Of a DNA stretch of 64,000 nt, positions 1 to 9,822 are shown piece by piece. Position 1 is the stretch's first letter. Each line of letters starts with the position of its first letter. The DNA is taken from NCBI GenBank assembly GCA_027214125.1, contig JAPWHF010000007.1, forward strand, positions 62,001 to 126,000. Reading direction: 5' to 3'. The position numbers were made by a program, and so were the translations under genes. The notes beneath the pieces were generated by a model. It made no database searches, had not been told where the DNA came from, and saw only the letters and a program-made list of their open reading frames with translations. This DNA is from Zoogloeaceae bacterium G21618-S1 (GTDB taxonomy: Bacteria; Pseudomonadota; Gammaproteobacteria; Burkholderiales; Rhodocyclaceae).

Positions 1-985
1 TGAAGTCGTGCGCCAGCCCGCCGGTGAGCTGGCCGATGGCTTCCATTTTTTGCGCTTGGGCAAGCGCGTTGTGGGTGCGTCGCTGCTCGGTGATGTCGAC
101 CGAGTGCACGAAGCAGCCGATGACCTTTCCGTCGGGGGTAATGTCTGGCAACAGCGTGCTGCGCGCGAACATGCGCGCTCCTTCGGCGCCGTCGAGCGCG
201 TATTCGTAGGTTGCCTCCTCGCCCGCCAGCGCGGCGCGTACGTCGTCCTCGACGCGCGTGAACAAGGTCTCGCCGATGACCTCTCGGATAGGCTTGTCGG
301 TCATGCTTTCGCTGCTCCAGCCGAACCATTCGGCGTAGCGCTTGTTGCCGTAACGGTAGGTCCAGGTGTGGTCGAAGTAGGCGATGTGGGCCGGGATGGT
401 GTCGGTGATCAGGCGCAGCCGCGCCTCGCTGTTGCGTAGTTGGGCGGCGATCTTCTGGTTGCTTTCGAGTGCGCCGCGCAGTTCGGCGTTGGTGACCGTG
501 AGCTCTTCGGTGCGCGCTGCGATGTGCGCTTCGAGTTCGCTCTGGTGCTGGTCGATCTGGCGGCGCTGACGCTCTGCCTCGGTGATGTCCGAGTAGAGGG
601 TGATGAACCCGTTGTGCGGCAGCGGAAAACCGCGGATCAGCAGCAGCGTGCCGTTGGGGCGCCGGCGCTGGGTCTCGTGGCGCGAAAAGCTGGCCGCGTC
701 GGCCACGCGTTCGGCCACCAGGGCGTCGACGTCGCCGTCGCCGTACTCGCCACGCTCGGCGTTATAGCGGATGAAGGCGTCAAACGGCGTGCCCGGCGCG
801 CTGAGGCGGTCGGGGAAGTCGAGCAGGCGCAGAAAGCTGTGGTTGCAGGTGACGAGGTGCAGCGTGTGATCGAACACGGTGACCCCTTCGTTGATGTGGT
901 CGAGCGCGGCCGAGACCATTTCGCGATAGCGCTGGTCGCTGATCTGCTCGGCGTTGTTGCCAGTCGGAGGGAGGGGGTCGGTCAT
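1..985 (-). CDS. PAS-domain sensor histidine kinase, N-terminal part (truncated by window edge)
   Basis: Reading the minus strand from an ATG at 985 gives an open frame of about 328 codons that runs off the left edge. It begins MTDPLPPTGNN and contains two PAS-like segments (about residues 20-130 and 185-300), separated by a coiled-coil stretch near residues 135-180. It ends at the window edge in KMEAIGQLTGGLAHDF, the start of the phospho-acceptor H-box of a HisKA histidine kinase. The first PAS segment resembles the PAS-7 type found in kinases of the 'inspects ligand, then H-box' kind. No membrane segment is seen in the visible part, so it is probably a cytoplasmic sensor. The ATP-binding domain and any receiver domain lie outside the window. 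It is divergent from the acyl-CoA synthetase operon. The ligand cannot be told from the sequence. Confidence 0.85.
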   Translation of the reverse strand, partial: MTDPLPPTGNNAEQISDQRYREMVSAALDHINEGVTVFDHTLHLVTCNHSFLRLLDFPDRLSAPGTPFDAFIRYNAERGEYGDGDVDALVAERVADAASFSRHETQRRRPNGTLLLIRGFPLPHNGFITLYSDITEAERQRRQIDQHQSELEAHIAARTEELTVTNAELRGALESNQKIAAQLRNSEARLRLITDTIPAHIAYFDHTWTYRYGNKRYAEWFGWSSESMTDKPIREVIGETLFTRVEDDVRAALAGEEATYEYALDGAEGARMFARSTLLPDITPDGKVIGCFVHSVDITEQRRTHNALAQAQKMEAIGQLTGGLAHDF

Positions 986-1194
986 GGCGCGGGCTAGGGT
1001 CGTGAGAGCTGAAGAGAAGCTTGATCTTAGGGGCTGAGCCGGGGGGATTCGGTTGGCGACAAGATTCAGTACATTTTTAACGAAGTTACGACAACTTTTG
1101 TTGCCACTCTAATCGACCAAGCCGCCGCCGAGCGGAGCTGTGCCGGATGTTTCCGGCGCCCGGTTGAACCACATGGGTACGAGGAGTCAAAAAG

Positions 1195-2850
1195 GTGTCG
1201 AACAATCCCTATCTGCAGGGGCTGGATAAGAATCCCGCCAATTATGTTGCCCTGTCGCCGCTCAGTTTCATAGAGCGCACGGCCAGTGTGTATCCGGCGC
1301 GCACCAGCGTGGTTCACGGCGCGCGCGTTTTTAACTGGTCGCAAACCTATACCCGTTGCCGTCAACTGGCGGGCGCGCTGGCGGCGAAGGGGGTCGCCAA
1401 GGGCGACACCGTGGCCGTGATGCTGTCCAATGTGCCGGCGATGTTCGAGGCTCATTTCGGCGTGCCAATGGTCGGTGCGGTGCTCAATACACTTAACACC
1501 CGGCTTGATGCTGAAGCGATCGCTTTCATGCTGGGTCATGGCGAAGCCAAAGTGCTGATCACCGATCCGGAGTTCGCCGAGGTGGTCGCTGCGGCGCTTG
1601 AGTTGCTCGACGGGCCGAAGCCTTTGGTGATCGATGCGCTCGATCCTGAATATCCCGGCACCACATGCGTCGGTGAGATCGAGTACGAAGACTTCATCGC
1701 CGAAGGTGATCCCGACTTTGCCTGGCAACTGCCCGCTGACGAGTGGGATGCCATTGCGCTCAACTACACCTCGGGCACCACCGGCAACCCCAAGGGTGTG
1801 GTCTATCACCACCGCGGCGCCTATCTGAACGCCGCTTCCAACATCATCAGCTGGGGCATGCCGGCGCACGCGGTCTATTTGTGGACCCTGCCGATGTTCC
1901 ACTGCAATGGCTGGTGCTTCCCGTGGACGATGGCGGCCAACGCGGGCGTTAACGTTTGTTTGCGCAAGGTCGATCCGGCGTTGATCTTTGAGCTGATCCG
2001 CCGCTACAAGGTCAGCCACATGTGCGGGGCGCCGATCGTCTACGGAATGATGATCAATGCTCCCGAGAAGTTGCGTGAAGGCATTGATCACAAGGTCAGC
2101 GGCCTGATCGCCGGCGCGGCACCCCCGGCCGCGATCATCGAGGGAGCCGAGCGCATGGGCTTCGACATCACGCATGTGTATGGGCTGACAGAGACCTACG
2201 GCCCGGCCTCGGTGTGTGCCAAGCATCCGGAGTGGGATGCGCTGCCGATCGACCGTCGCGCCGAGCGCAATGGCCGTCAGGGGGTTCGCAACCACATGCA
2301 GGAAGCCATCACGGTGCTCGATCCGCTGACCATGGCGCCAGTGCCGGCCGATGGCGAGATGATGGGCGAGATCATGTTCCGCGGCAACATCGTGATGAAG
2401 GGTTACCTGAAGAACGAGAAGGCGACGACTGAATCTTTCGACGGCGGCTGGTTCCATACCGGGGATCTGGCGGTGTTGCATCCGGACGGTTACGTGAAGA
2501 TCAAGGACCGCTCGAAGGACGTGATTATTTCCGGCGGCGAGAACATCTCCTCGCTGGAAGTCGAGGAAGTGCTGTTCCGTCACCCGGCGGTGATGATGGC
2601 GGCCGTGGTGGCCAAGCCTGACGACAAGTGGGGCGAGGTGCCGGCGGCCTACATCGAGGTCAAGGAAGACGCGCAGGTGACGGCCGAGGACATCATCGAG
2701 CATTGCCGTGGTCATCTGGCCCGTTTCAAGGTGCCCAAGCATATCGAGTTCTGCGTTCTGCCCAAGACATCGACCGGCAAGATCCAGAAGTTCGTATTGC
2801 GCGATCAGGCACGCCACAACGCGGAAACCAGCGAAGGAGCGAAGGCATGA
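1195..2850 (+). CDS. AMP-forming acyl-CoA synthetase (fatty- or aryl-acid CoA ligase)
   Basis: This 551-residue protein belongs to the ANL superfamily and activates a carboxylic acid through an acyl-AMP to acyl-CoA. The AMP-binding loop [12 protein letters not shown] lies near residue 190, the hinge region GWFHTGDL near 417, the GGENISS motif near 447, and the C-terminal catalytic lysine in STGKIQK near 528. The GTG start at 1195 is preferred because GAGGAG stands about 9 bases upstream and the length fits the family; the ATG at 1173 is out of frame. The stop overlaps the etfB start by four bases, so translation is probably coupled. The operon that follows suggests it feeds an acyl-CoA dehydrogenase, but the chain length or aromatic nature of the substrate cannot be read from sequence. 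Confidence 0.9.
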   Translation: MSNNPYLQGLDKNPANYVALSPLSFIERTASVYPARTSVVHGARVFNWSQTYTRCRQLAGALAAKGVAKGDTVAVMLSNVPAMFEAHFGVPMVGAVLNTLNTRLDAEAIAFMLGHGEAKVLITDPEFAEVVAAALELLDGPKPLVIDALDPEYPGTTCVGEIEYEDFIAEGDPDFAWQLPADEWDAIALNYTSGTTGNPKGVVYHHRGAYLNAASNIISWGMPAHAVYLWTLPMFHCNGWCFPWTMAANAGVNVCLRKVDPALIFELIRRYKVSHMCGAPIVYGMMINAPEKLREGIDHKVSGLIAGAAPPAAIIEGAERMGFDITHVYGLTETYGPASVCAKHPEWDALPIDRRAERNGRQGVRNHMQEAITVLDPLTMAPVPADGEMMGEIMFRGNIVMKGYLKNEKATTESFDGGWFHTGDLAVLHPDGYVKIKDRSKDVIISGGENISSLEVEEVLFRHPAVMMAAVVAKPDDKWGEVPAAYIEVKEDAQVTAEDIIEHCRGHLARFKVPKHIEFCVLPKTSTGKIQKFVLRDQARHNAETSEGAKA

Positions 2851-3596
2851 AGATCCTCGTTCCGGTCAAGCGCGTGGTTGATTACAACGTCAAGGTGCGG
2901 GTCAAGGCTGACCAATCCGGGGTTGAACTGGCCAACGTCAAAATGGCGATGAACCCGTTCGACGAAATCGCCATAGAAGAGGCGGTGCGAATGAAGGAGG
3001 CCGGGGTGGCCTCCGAGGTGGTCGCCGTCTCGTGCGGCGTAGCGCAGTGCCAGGAAACCCTGCGCACGGCGATGGCCATCGGTGCCGACCGCGGGATTCT
3101 GGTCAGCACAGACGCAGAGCTGCAACCGCTGGCAGTCGCCAAGTTGCTCAAGGCACTGTGTGACAAGGAGTCGCCCGATCTCATCATTCTGGGCAAGCAG
3201 GCGATCGACGACGATGCCAATCAAACCGGCCAGATGCTGGCCGCACTGATGAATCTGCCGCAAGCCACCTTTGCCTCGAAAGTCACAGTGGCCGAAGGCA
3301 AGGTGAGCGTCATGCGCGAGATCGATGGCGGTCTGGAAACCATTTCGATGCACATGCCGGCGGTGATTACCACCGATCTGCGCCTCAACGAGCCGCGCTA
3401 CGCAACCCTGCCCAACATCATGAAAGCGAAAAAGAAGCCGCTTGAGACCGTCACCCCTGACGCGCTCGGCGTGGACGTCGCGGCGCGTCTCACTACCGTC
3501 AAGGTTTTGGAGCCCGCCGGGCGCAGCGCCGGGGTGATGGTGGCTGACGTGGCGCAGCTGGTCGACAAGCTCAAGAACGAAGCGAAGGTGATCTGA
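2847..3596 (+). CDS. etfB: Electron transfer flavoprotein beta subunit
   Basis: A 249-residue EtfB that, with EtfA, carries electrons from acyl-CoA dehydrogenases to ETF:quinone oxidoreductase. The N-terminus [20 protein letters not shown] and the internal segment [17 protein letters not shown] are typical of the family; the latter lies in the AMP-binding region. The C-terminal part has the loop around [20 protein letters not shown], the recognition loop with which EtfB docks on dehydrogenases. The ATG at 2847 overlaps the stop of the acyl-CoA synthetase by four bases. The frame is open further upstream, but that extension is the shadow of the preceding gene. Length is normal for the family. 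Confidence 0.97.
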   Translation: MKILVPVKRVVDYNVKVRVKADQSGVELANVKMAMNPFDEIAIEEAVRMKEAGVASEVVAVSCGVAQCQETLRTAMAIGADRGILVSTDAELQPLAVAKLLKALCDKESPDLIILGKQAIDDDANQTGQMLAALMNLPQATFASKVTVAEGKVSVMREIDGGLETISMHMPAVITTDLRLNEPRYATLPNIMKAKKKPLETVTPDALGVDVAARLTTVKVLEPAGRSAGVMVADVAQLVDKLKNEAKVI

Positions 3597-3597
3597 C

Positions 3598-4533
3598 ATG
3601 CCCATTCTCGTGATTGCAGAACATGACAAGGCCGGTCTCAAGGCCGCCACTCGCAACACCGTCGCCGCCGCCCGCGCGCTCGACGGCGAGCTGCACGTAC
3701 TGGTTGCCGGTGCCGATTGCGCCGGTGCCTGCGCCGCGACGGCGGCGCTCGAAGGGGTCTCCAAAGTGTTGTGCGCTGATGCCGCGCATTACACCGATCA
3801 GGGCGCGGAGAACATTGCCGCACTGATCGTTTCGGTTGCCGGTGCCGGGGGTTACTCCCACCTCCTGGCGCCGGCCACCACTTTTGGAAAGAACGTGATG
3901 CCGCGTGTCGCCGCATTGCTCGACGTGGCTCAGGTGTCGGAGATTGTCGCGATCGATTCGGCCGACACCTTCGTGCGCCCGATCTACGCGGGCAACGCGC
4001 TGGCAACGGTCAAAAGCAGCGACGCGGTGAAGGTCATCACCGTGCGCACGACGGCCTTCGATCCGGTCGGCGATGGTGGTGCGGCAAGCATCGAGCCGAT
4101 CACTGCCGGGCCCGATCTGGCGCTGTCGACGCTGGTCAGTCGCGAACTGACCCAATCCGAGCGGCCGGAACTCGGCGCCGCCAGTGTGATCGTCTCGGGC
4201 GGTCGAGGGCTGGGTAGCGGCGAGAACTATCACGCCATTCTGGAGCCGCTGGCCGACAAGCTGGGCGCGGCGCTGGGCGCCAGTCGCGCGGCAGTCGATG
4301 CCGGTTTCGTGCCCAACGATTACCAGGTCGGTCAGACCGGCAAGATCGTCGCTCCGCAACTGTATCTGGCGATTGGCATCTCCGGTGCGATTCAGCACCT
4401 GGCCGGGATGAAGGATTCGAAGGTCATCGTGGCGATCAACAAAGATCCTGAAGCGCCCATTTTCCAGATTGCCGATTACGGCCTCGTGGCGGATTTGTTT
4501 GACGCCATACCGGCGCTCAACGCCGCGCTGTGA
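3598..4533 (+). CDS. etfA: Electron transfer flavoprotein alpha subunit
   Basis: A 311-residue EtfA, the FAD-binding partner of EtfB. The start MPILVIAEHD and the FAD-binding C-terminal half, with VIVSGGRGLGSGENY near residue 200 and GQTGKIVAPQLYLAIGISGA near 245-264, are the family hallmarks. One base separates it from etfB, and 31 bases separate it from the following acyl-CoA dehydrogenase gene, so the genes are surely co-transcribed. The protein ends in LFDAIPALNAAL, normal for the family. Acts in the cytoplasm as a heterodimer. Confidence 0.97.
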   Translation: MPILVIAEHDKAGLKAATRNTVAAARALDGELHVLVAGADCAGACAATAALEGVSKVLCADAAHYTDQGAENIAALIVSVAGAGGYSHLLAPATTFGKNVMPRVAALLDVAQVSEIVAIDSADTFVRPIYAGNALATVKSSDAVKVITVRTTAFDPVGDGGAASIEPITAGPDLALSTLVSRELTQSERPELGAASVIVSGGRGLGSGENYHAILEPLADKLGAALGASRAAVDAGFVPNDYQVGQTGKIVAPQLYLAIGISGAIQHLAGMKDSKVIVAINKDPEAPIFQIADYGLVADLFDAIPALNAAL

Positions 4534-4564
4534 CACCCGCTCAACTGACTTCAGGAATTGTGCC

Positions 4565-6355
4565 ATGACGACTTACATTGCCCCGGTACGCGAGATGCTG
4601 TTTGCCATGAACGCATTGGCCGGTCTGGAAGAAATCGCCGGCCTGCCCGGCAACGAAGAGATCAGCCCCGACCTGGTCGAAGCCATTCTCGACGAAGCCG
4701 GGAAGTTCGCCACCGAAGTGCTGGCCCCGATCAACGCCCCCGGCGACCGTCAGGGCAACACCTGGCGTGACGGCGAGGTGAGCACCGCCGATGGCTTCAA
4801 GGAAGCCTACGCGAGCTTCTGCGAAACCGGCTGGAACGGCATGCCGGCGTCCACCGAGTTCGGCGGCCAGGGCCTGCCGGTGACGGTGTCGACCGCAGTG
4901 CTGGAGATGTGGAAATCGGCCAACATGTCGTTTTCGTTGTGCCAGATGCTGACCCTTGGCGCGGTTGAGGCCATCGCCCACCACGGCTCGGACGAGCTCA
5001 AGAACACCTTCCTGCCCAACATGGTGGCCGGCACGTGGACCGGCACCATGAACCTCACCGAGCCGCAGGCCGGGTCGGACCTCGCCGCGGTGCGCTGCAA
5101 GGCCGAGCCGCGTGGCGACGGCAGCTACGCCATCTCCGGGACCAAGATTTTCATCACCTGGGGCGAGCACGACATGGCGGAGAACATCATCCACCTGGTG
5201 CTCGCGCGGCTGCCCGATGCGCCGCCGGGGGTGAAGGGGATTTCGTTGTTCGTGGCACCCAAGTTTCTGGTGAACGCCGACGGATCGCTCGGCGCGCGCA
5301 ACGATCTGGTGTGCGCCTCGATCGAGCACAAGATGGGCATCCACGCCAGCGCCACGGCGGTGATGGCTTTCGGCGAAAAGGACGGCGCGATCGGCTATCT
5401 GGTCGGAGAGCCCAATCGCGGGCTGGAGTACATGTTCACAATGATGAACCACGCCCGGCTCAACGTCGGCCTCGAAGGCGTGGGCATTGCCGAGCGCGCC
5501 TACCAGCAGGCCGTGGGCTACGCCCGCGATCGTATTCAGGGGCGCATCATTGGTGACAAATCGGGCGACAAGAAGCCGATCCTGCACCACCCCGACGTAC
5601 GTCGCATGTTGATGGACATGAAGTCGCGCACCGAAGCCACGCGCGCGATTGCCTACTACGTGGCCGGCTGTATGGATCGTGCCAAGAGCCATCCGGACGA
5701 GACCGTGCGTGGTGCCAACCAGCGTCGTCTCGAGTTGCTTACGCCGGTGGTCAAGGGCTGGTGTACCGAGGCCGCGCAGGGCGTGACATGGAACGGCATC
5801 CAGGTGCATGGCGGGATGGGTTTCATCGAGGAAACCGGTGCCTGCCAGCACATGCGCGACGCGCGTATCACCACGATTTACGAGGGCACGACGGCAATCC
5901 AGGCCAACGACCTGATCGGTCGCAAGGTGGCCCGCGAAGGCGGTCACGCCATGCGCGCGCTGCTCGAAGACATGGCCACCACGCGCCGCCAGCTCGACGG
6001 CCACGGCGACGCTCAGATGCGCCACATCGGCGCCGCGCTGGGCGGCGGCATGTACGCGCTGGCCGAGGCCACCGACTGGCTGCTGGCCAACTATGACGCG
6101 CATCCGCAGGCCGCGGCCGCGGGCGCGGTGCCCTTCCTCAAACTGGCCGGGACGGTCGCCGGGGGGTGGCTGATGGCGCGTTCGGCGCTGGTGGCGTTCG
6201 AGCGGTTGGCAGATTCGGACGACGGCTTCTATGCGGCGAAGCTGATTACCGCGCGCTACTTCTCCGAGCACGTGCTGCCCGAGGCCAACAGCTATCGCGA
6301 TGCGATCGTGAATGGTTCAGAGTCGGTGCTGGCGATGCATGAGGCGCTTTTCTGA
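4565..6355 (+). CDS. Acyl-CoA dehydrogenase (with C-terminal ACAD extension)
   Basis: A 596-residue flavoprotein of the long acyl-CoA dehydrogenase type (DmdC/FadE5-like), which oxidises acyl-CoA to trans-2-enoyl-CoA and passes electrons to ETF. The FAD and substrate loop [16 protein letters not shown] lies near residue 160 and [12 protein letters not shown] near 195. The segment [15 protein letters not shown] holds the likely catalytic glutamate near residue 439. The remaining C-terminal 150 residues are the extension typical of this subfamily. The ATG at 4565 is chosen because [13 protein letters not shown] is the usual family N-terminus; the upstream open frame overlaps etfA. The stop overlaps the next ATG by one base. 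The true acyl substrate is not determinable here. Confidence 0.93.
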   Translation: MTTYIAPVREMLFAMNALAGLEEIAGLPGNEEISPDLVEAILDEAGKFATEVLAPINAPGDRQGNTWRDGEVSTADGFKEAYASFCETGWNGMPASTEFGGQGLPVTVSTAVLEMWKSANMSFSLCQMLTLGAVEAIAHHGSDELKNTFLPNMVAGTWTGTMNLTEPQAGSDLAAVRCKAEPRGDGSYAISGTKIFITWGEHDMAENIIHLVLARLPDAPPGVKGISLFVAPKFLVNADGSLGARNDLVCASIEHKMGIHASATAVMAFGEKDGAIGYLVGEPNRGLEYMFTMMNHARLNVGLEGVGIAERAYQQAVGYARDRIQGRIIGDKSGDKKPILHHPDVRRMLMDMKSRTEATRAIAYYVAGCMDRAKSHPDETVRGANQRRLELLTPVVKGWCTEAAQGVTWNGIQVHGGMGFIEETGACQHMRDARITTIYEGTTAIQANDLIGRKVAREGGHAMRALLEDMATTRRQLDGHGDAQMRHIGAALGGGMYALAEATDWLLANYDAHPQAAAAGAVPFLKLAGTVAGGWLMARSALVAFERLADSDDGFYAAKLITARYFSEHVLPEANSYRDAIVNGSESVLAMHEALF

Positions 6356-7998
6356 TGGACGCGCCGATGGCCCGCGAGGTCATGGAATACGACGTGGTGG
6401 TGGTCGGTGCCGGGCCGGCCGGCCTGTCGAGCGCGATCCGCCTCAAACAACTGGCTGACGCCGCAGGGCGCGAGTTATCGGTGTGCGTGGTGGAGAAAGG
6501 CTCCGAGGTTGGGGCGCACATTCTTTCTGGCGCGGTGATTGAGCCGCGTGCGCTCAACGAGTTGTTGCCAGACTGGAAGGAACGCGGCGCGCCGCTCAAT
6601 ACGCCGGTGACCGAAGACCGCTTTCTGCTGCTCTCAAAACATGGCGCACGCAAGCTGCCGACGCCCCCGCAGATGCACAACGAAGGCAACTACATCGTCA
6701 GCCTTGGCAACTTCTGCCGCTGGCTGGGTGAGCAGGCCGAGGCGCTGGGGGTCGAAATCTACCCCGGTTTTGCGGCGGCCGAAGTGCTGTTCGACGACCT
6801 CGGTGCGGTGCGCGGCATCGCCACCGGAGACATGGGCCTGAACCGCGACGGTACGCCCGGCCCCAATCACGAACGCGGCATCGAGCTGCATGCGCGCCAG
6901 ACGGTGTTTTCGGAGGGCTGTCGCGGCTCGCTCAGCAAGGCGGTGATGGCGCGCTTTGACCTGCGCCACAATGCCGATCCGCAAACCTATGGCCTCGGCA
7001 TCAAGGAGCTGTGGGAGATTGATCCGGCGGTGCACGAGCGCGGCCTCACGGTGCACACCGTCGGTTGGCCGCTGGCCAGCGACACCTACGGTGGATCATT
7101 TTTGTATCACCTCGAAGACAATCTGGTGTCGATCGGTTTTGTGGTCGGGCTCGACTACAGCAACCCGCATCTGTCGCCCTACGAGGAGTTTCAGCGCTTC
7201 AAGACCCACTCCGAGATCCGTCGCTACCTTGAAGGCGGGCGGCGCATTTCGTATGGCGCACGGGCGCTGTCGGAGGGCGGCTTCCAGTCGCTGCCAAAAT
7301 TGAGTTTCCCCGGTGGCGTGCTGGTGGGCGACACCGCAGGCTTCCTCAATGTGCCCAAGATCAAGGGCACGCACATGGCGATGAAGTCGGGTATGGAAGC
7401 GGCCGATGCGATCTTTGACCATCTGGCCGATGTGCCGGACGGGAGCGGCGAGGTGACCGGCTATGCTGAGCGCCTGCGCGCGAGCTGGCTGTGGGACGAG
7501 CTGTATCAGGTGCGCAACATCCGCCCGTCTTTTCGGTGGGGGCTGTGGGGCGGGATCGCCTACAGCGCGATCGACACGTATGTGCTGCGTGGCCGGGCGC
7601 CGTGGACACTGAAAAACCATGCCGACCACACCCAGCTGAAGCCAGCGTCGGCGTGTGCGCCGATCGACTACCCGAAGCCGGATGGCAAGCTGAGCTTCGA
7701 CCGGCTGTCGTCGGTGTTCATCTCGGCCACCAACCACGCCGAGGAGCAGCCCTGCCACCTGCAGCTCAAGGACAGCGCCGCGCCGATCCAGATCAATCTC
7801 GCGACCTACAACGCGCCCGAGACGCGGTACTGCCCGGCGGGCGTGTACGAGCTGGTCGAGGCCGACGACGGGCCGCGTATGCAGATCAACGCACAGAACT
7901 GCCTGCACTGCAAAACCTGCGACATCAAGGACCCGACCCAGAACATCAACTGGGTAACGCCCGAGGGCGGCGGTGGGCCCAACTATCCAAACATGTGA
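6355..7998 (+). CDS. Electron transfer flavoprotein-ubiquinone oxidoreductase (ETF-QO)
   Basis: A 547-residue membrane-associated iron-sulfur flavoprotein that moves electrons from reduced ETF to ubiquinone. The N-terminal FAD fingerprint [14 protein letters not shown] lies near residues 13-26. A second FAD element, [20 protein letters not shown], is near 320-340. The C-terminal 4Fe-4S site is complete: a cysteine in YCPAGVYE near residue 492 plus CLHCKTC near 515-521. The length matches bacterial and mitochondrial homologues. The ATG at 6355 overlaps the preceding stop, which puts the quinone-reducing enzyme in the same transcript as its dehydrogenase and ETF. This makes the operon a self-contained path from an organic acid to the respiratory chain. 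Confidence 0.97.
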   Translation: MDAPMAREVMEYDVVVVGAGPAGLSSAIRLKQLADAAGRELSVCVVEKGSEVGAHILSGAVIEPRALNELLPDWKERGAPLNTPVTEDRFLLLSKHGARKLPTPPQMHNEGNYIVSLGNFCRWLGEQAEALGVEIYPGFAAAEVLFDDLGAVRGIATGDMGLNRDGTPGPNHERGIELHARQTVFSEGCRGSLSKAVMARFDLRHNADPQTYGLGIKELWEIDPAVHERGLTVHTVGWPLASDTYGGSFLYHLEDNLVSIGFVVGLDYSNPHLSPYEEFQRFKTHSEIRRYLEGGRRISYGARALSEGGFQSLPKLSFPGGVLVGDTAGFLNVPKIKGTHMAMKSGMEAADAIFDHLADVPDGSGEVTGYAERLRASWLWDELYQVRNIRPSFRWGLWGGIAYSAIDTYVLRGRAPWTLKNHADHTQLKPASACAPIDYPKPDGKLSFDRLSSVFISATNHAEEQPCHLQLKDSAAPIQINLATYNAPETRYCPAGVYELVEADDGPRMQINAQNCLHCKTCDIKDPTQNINWVTPEGGGGPNYPNM

Positions 7999-8010
7999 GC
8001 GGGGCGGGTG

Positions 8011-8148
8011 ATGCGTCTCGGCGTATGCGGCGTTCGTGACGAGACGCTTGAATCGGGGTGGTCGGGGCTGTTCGCGACCATGGCGCGGGTGCTGGTGTAT
8101 TGCGCGCTGGTGCTCGCCGTGCAGGCACCGGAGGTGTTCGGGTTGTAG
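8011..8148 (+). CDS. Possible small protein, 45 residues
   Basis: A short frame, MRLGVCGVRDETLESG at its start, lies 12 bases after the ETF-QO gene and ends in a hydrophobic stretch (ARVLVYCALVLAVQAPEVFGL). A purine-rich run, GGGGCGGG, precedes it but is a poor ribosome binding site. The GTG immediately upstream (8008) is an alternative start. Six-base inverted arms (TAGCGA and TCGCTA, 8146-8162) overlap its stop. I recognise no family, and in GC-rich DNA short frames occur by chance, so this is offered only as a possibility. Confidence 0.2.
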   Translation: MRLGVCGVRDETLESGWSGLFATMARVLVYCALVLAVQAPEVFGL

Positions 8149-8226
8149 CGACAAGCTCGCTAAGGTGGTGGCATCAAATGTAATTTTTGCGTCGCTTTCG
8201 CGGCGCTGACCAAAGGAGATGAGAAC

Positions 8227-9651
8227 GTGCTGATGAAAAGAGAACACGGGGCCGAGCAGCCTCACTGGCCGCTAGGACCATTCAAGATCCGGCTTCCCTT
8301 CGTGCACTACCGTTGGGAATACCCGGAAATGATTCAGGGCCTGATCATGTTTGTGGTCGGCCTGGCGATGATTCCGCTGCTGCAAAAATACCTCGGCATG
8401 CCCTACGAGGCTGCGCTGGCCTTCTGCGTGATCGCCGGCGTCGGCTACATGCTGCCGGCGCTGCTGGGGGTGCCGCTGGTGCCAGGCTGGATTACGCCAG
8501 CCATCCCGGTGGTGATCCTGTTCCTGCAAGGTTTCGAGCCGGGGCCGGAGGCGATCAAGGCGATGTTTGCGTTGCAGATCGAAGTGTTCATTATTTTCCT
8601 CGTGCTCGGCATCACCGGCATGGGTAATCGACTGGTGACGGTGATTCCCAACTCGCTCAAATCGGGCATCATCATCGGCGCCGGTATCGCCGCCATGATG
8701 GGTGAGCTGAAAGTCGGCGGGCGCATCGACAACACGCCGATCTCGCTGATCATCGGCTCCATCGTGTCGGCTTATGTGCTGTTCTCGCTGTCCTTCAAGA
8801 GCATTGTCGAGAAGAACGTGTGGGCCAAGCGCATCTCCAACTTCGGCATGGTGCCGGGCATGATCCTGGCGATGCTGGTCGGTTGGGCCGTGGGCGAATA
8901 CCCCATGCCAGATGTCAAGTGGGGCATTACCAACCCGGACTTCGCGCTGATGTGGGACTACCTGGTGTTCAGCACCGGCATGCCCGATGCGAGCACCTTC
9001 ATGCTGGCGCTGCCGACGGCTGTCATCGCCTACGTGATCGCCTTTGGCGACATCGTGGTCGGCTTTACGCTGGTCAAGCGGGTGGACCACTTGCGTGAAG
9101 ACGAGAAGATCGAAGAAGGCATTACCCGCGTTCACCTGGTCACCGCCATCCGCAACGGCATTCATGCCTTCTTTGCCCCGTGGCCCGGTCTGGCCGGTCC
9201 CTTGTGGACGGCGGCACACGCCACGGTCGCAGAGCGCTATGCGCTGGGCCGCAAGGCGATGGATTCCATCTACTCCGGTGGCGGCACCTTCTGGATCACC
9301 GGGTTCTTCGCGCTGTTCATGCTGCCGCTGGTGAGCATCTTCAAGCCGGTGCTACCGATCGCGCTGTCACTCACGCTGGTGCTGACGGCCTACATCTGCA
9401 TCATGGTGGGTATGGAAGAGTTGAAGAACTCGACTGAGCGAGGCGTGGCCGGCATCGTGGCCGTGACGCTCGCCATGCCTGATCCGAAGTCCACGGTGTA
9501 TGCCGTGGTGATTGGTGTGGTGTTGTACTTCCTGATCGAGCGCTCGCACCATATCGGCACGCGTGACAAGGAGGATCTGAGCATCCTGGGTGACAGCACC
9601 GCCGATGTCGAAGCGGGCGATACCCATGGACGCAAAGTGCCAGCGAACTGA
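8227..9651 (+). CDS. Polytopic membrane permease, probably NCS2/SLC23-like
   Basis: A 474-residue integral membrane protein with roughly ten to twelve hydrophobic segments, beginning after a cytoplasmic leader of about 35 residues. Segments such as GVGYMLPALLGVPLVPGW, VIPNSLKSGIIIGAGIAAMM and PTAVIAYVIAFGDIVVGF look like the half-helix and core repeats of nucleobase/cation symporters, but I cannot assign a substrate. The GTG at 8227 is preferred to the ATG at 8233 because AAAGGAG at 8212-8218 is 8 bases from the GTG and 14 from the ATG. It stands alone: 228 bases after ETF-QO, and followed by a strong terminator. Transport of a purine, pyrimidine or related anion is a guess from fold only. 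Confidence 0.6.
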   Translation: MLMKREHGAEQPHWPLGPFKIRLPFVHYRWEYPEMIQGLIMFVVGLAMIPLLQKYLGMPYEAALAFCVIAGVGYMLPALLGVPLVPGWITPAIPVVILFLQGFEPGPEAIKAMFALQIEVFIIFLVLGITGMGNRLVTVIPNSLKSGIIIGAGIAAMMGELKVGGRIDNTPISLIIGSIVSAYVLFSLSFKSIVEKNVWAKRISNFGMVPGMILAMLVGWAVGEYPMPDVKWGITNPDFALMWDYLVFSTGMPDASTFMLALPTAVIAYVIAFGDIVVGFTLVKRVDHLREDEKIEEGITRVHLVTAIRNGIHAFFAPWPGLAGPLWTAAHATVAERYALGRKAMDSIYSGGGTFWITGFFALFMLPLVSIFKPVLPIALSLTLVLTAYICIMVGMEELKNSTERGVAGIVAVTLAMPDPKSTVYAVVIGVVLYFLIERSHHIGTRDKEDLSILGDSTADVEAGDTHGRKVPAN

Positions 9652-9680
9652 TCGTCTCAGTACATGAATCGCGCATCTGA

Positions 9681-9708
9681 ACGCCCTCATTCGTGAGGGC
9701 GTTTTTTT
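9681..9708 (+). terminator. Rho-independent terminator after the permease gene
   Basis: Perfect 8-bp stem CGCCCTCA/TGAGGGCG (9682-9689 and 9694-9701) with a TTCG loop, followed by seven T. It lies 30 bases after the permease stop and separates that gene from the molybdenum cofactor operon. Confidence 0.93.
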
Positions 9709-9734
9709 GTCCACGCCCAGTGCGAATACGCTCC

Positions 9735-9752
9735 CGATCTTGATCGAGATCG
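9735..9752. promoter_or_regulatory. Palindrome with three evenly spaced GATC, possible operator of mobB operon
   Basis: CGATCT at 9735-9740 and AGATCG at 9747-9752 are inverted repeats around a TGATCG centre. The 18-bp element thus holds GATC three times at a 6-bp spacing. It sits about 70 bases before the mobB start and after the preceding terminator, where an operator or promoter element would be expected. No known binding protein is assigned. Confidence 0.35.
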
Positions 9753-9822
9753 AAGGCGCCGCGCGGGTCTTCGGGGTATCCTTGGCGCTTCCAGTCGTGA
9801 AACCATTAGGGCGGAAACTACC

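Noticed and set aside
440-997. Plus-strand frames over 8-997
   Set aside because: The minus strand reads as a PAS kinase with an H-box; the plus frames have no recognisable content.
1066-2817. 583-codon open frame antisense to the acyl-CoA synthetase
   Set aside because: It mirrors the sense gene codon for codon, has no family features and a His/Arg-rich composition typical of antisense reading in GC-rich DNA.
4541-6271. 576-codon minus-strand frame opposite the acyl-CoA dehydrogenase
   Set aside because: Shadow of a well-recognised gene; no motif of its own.
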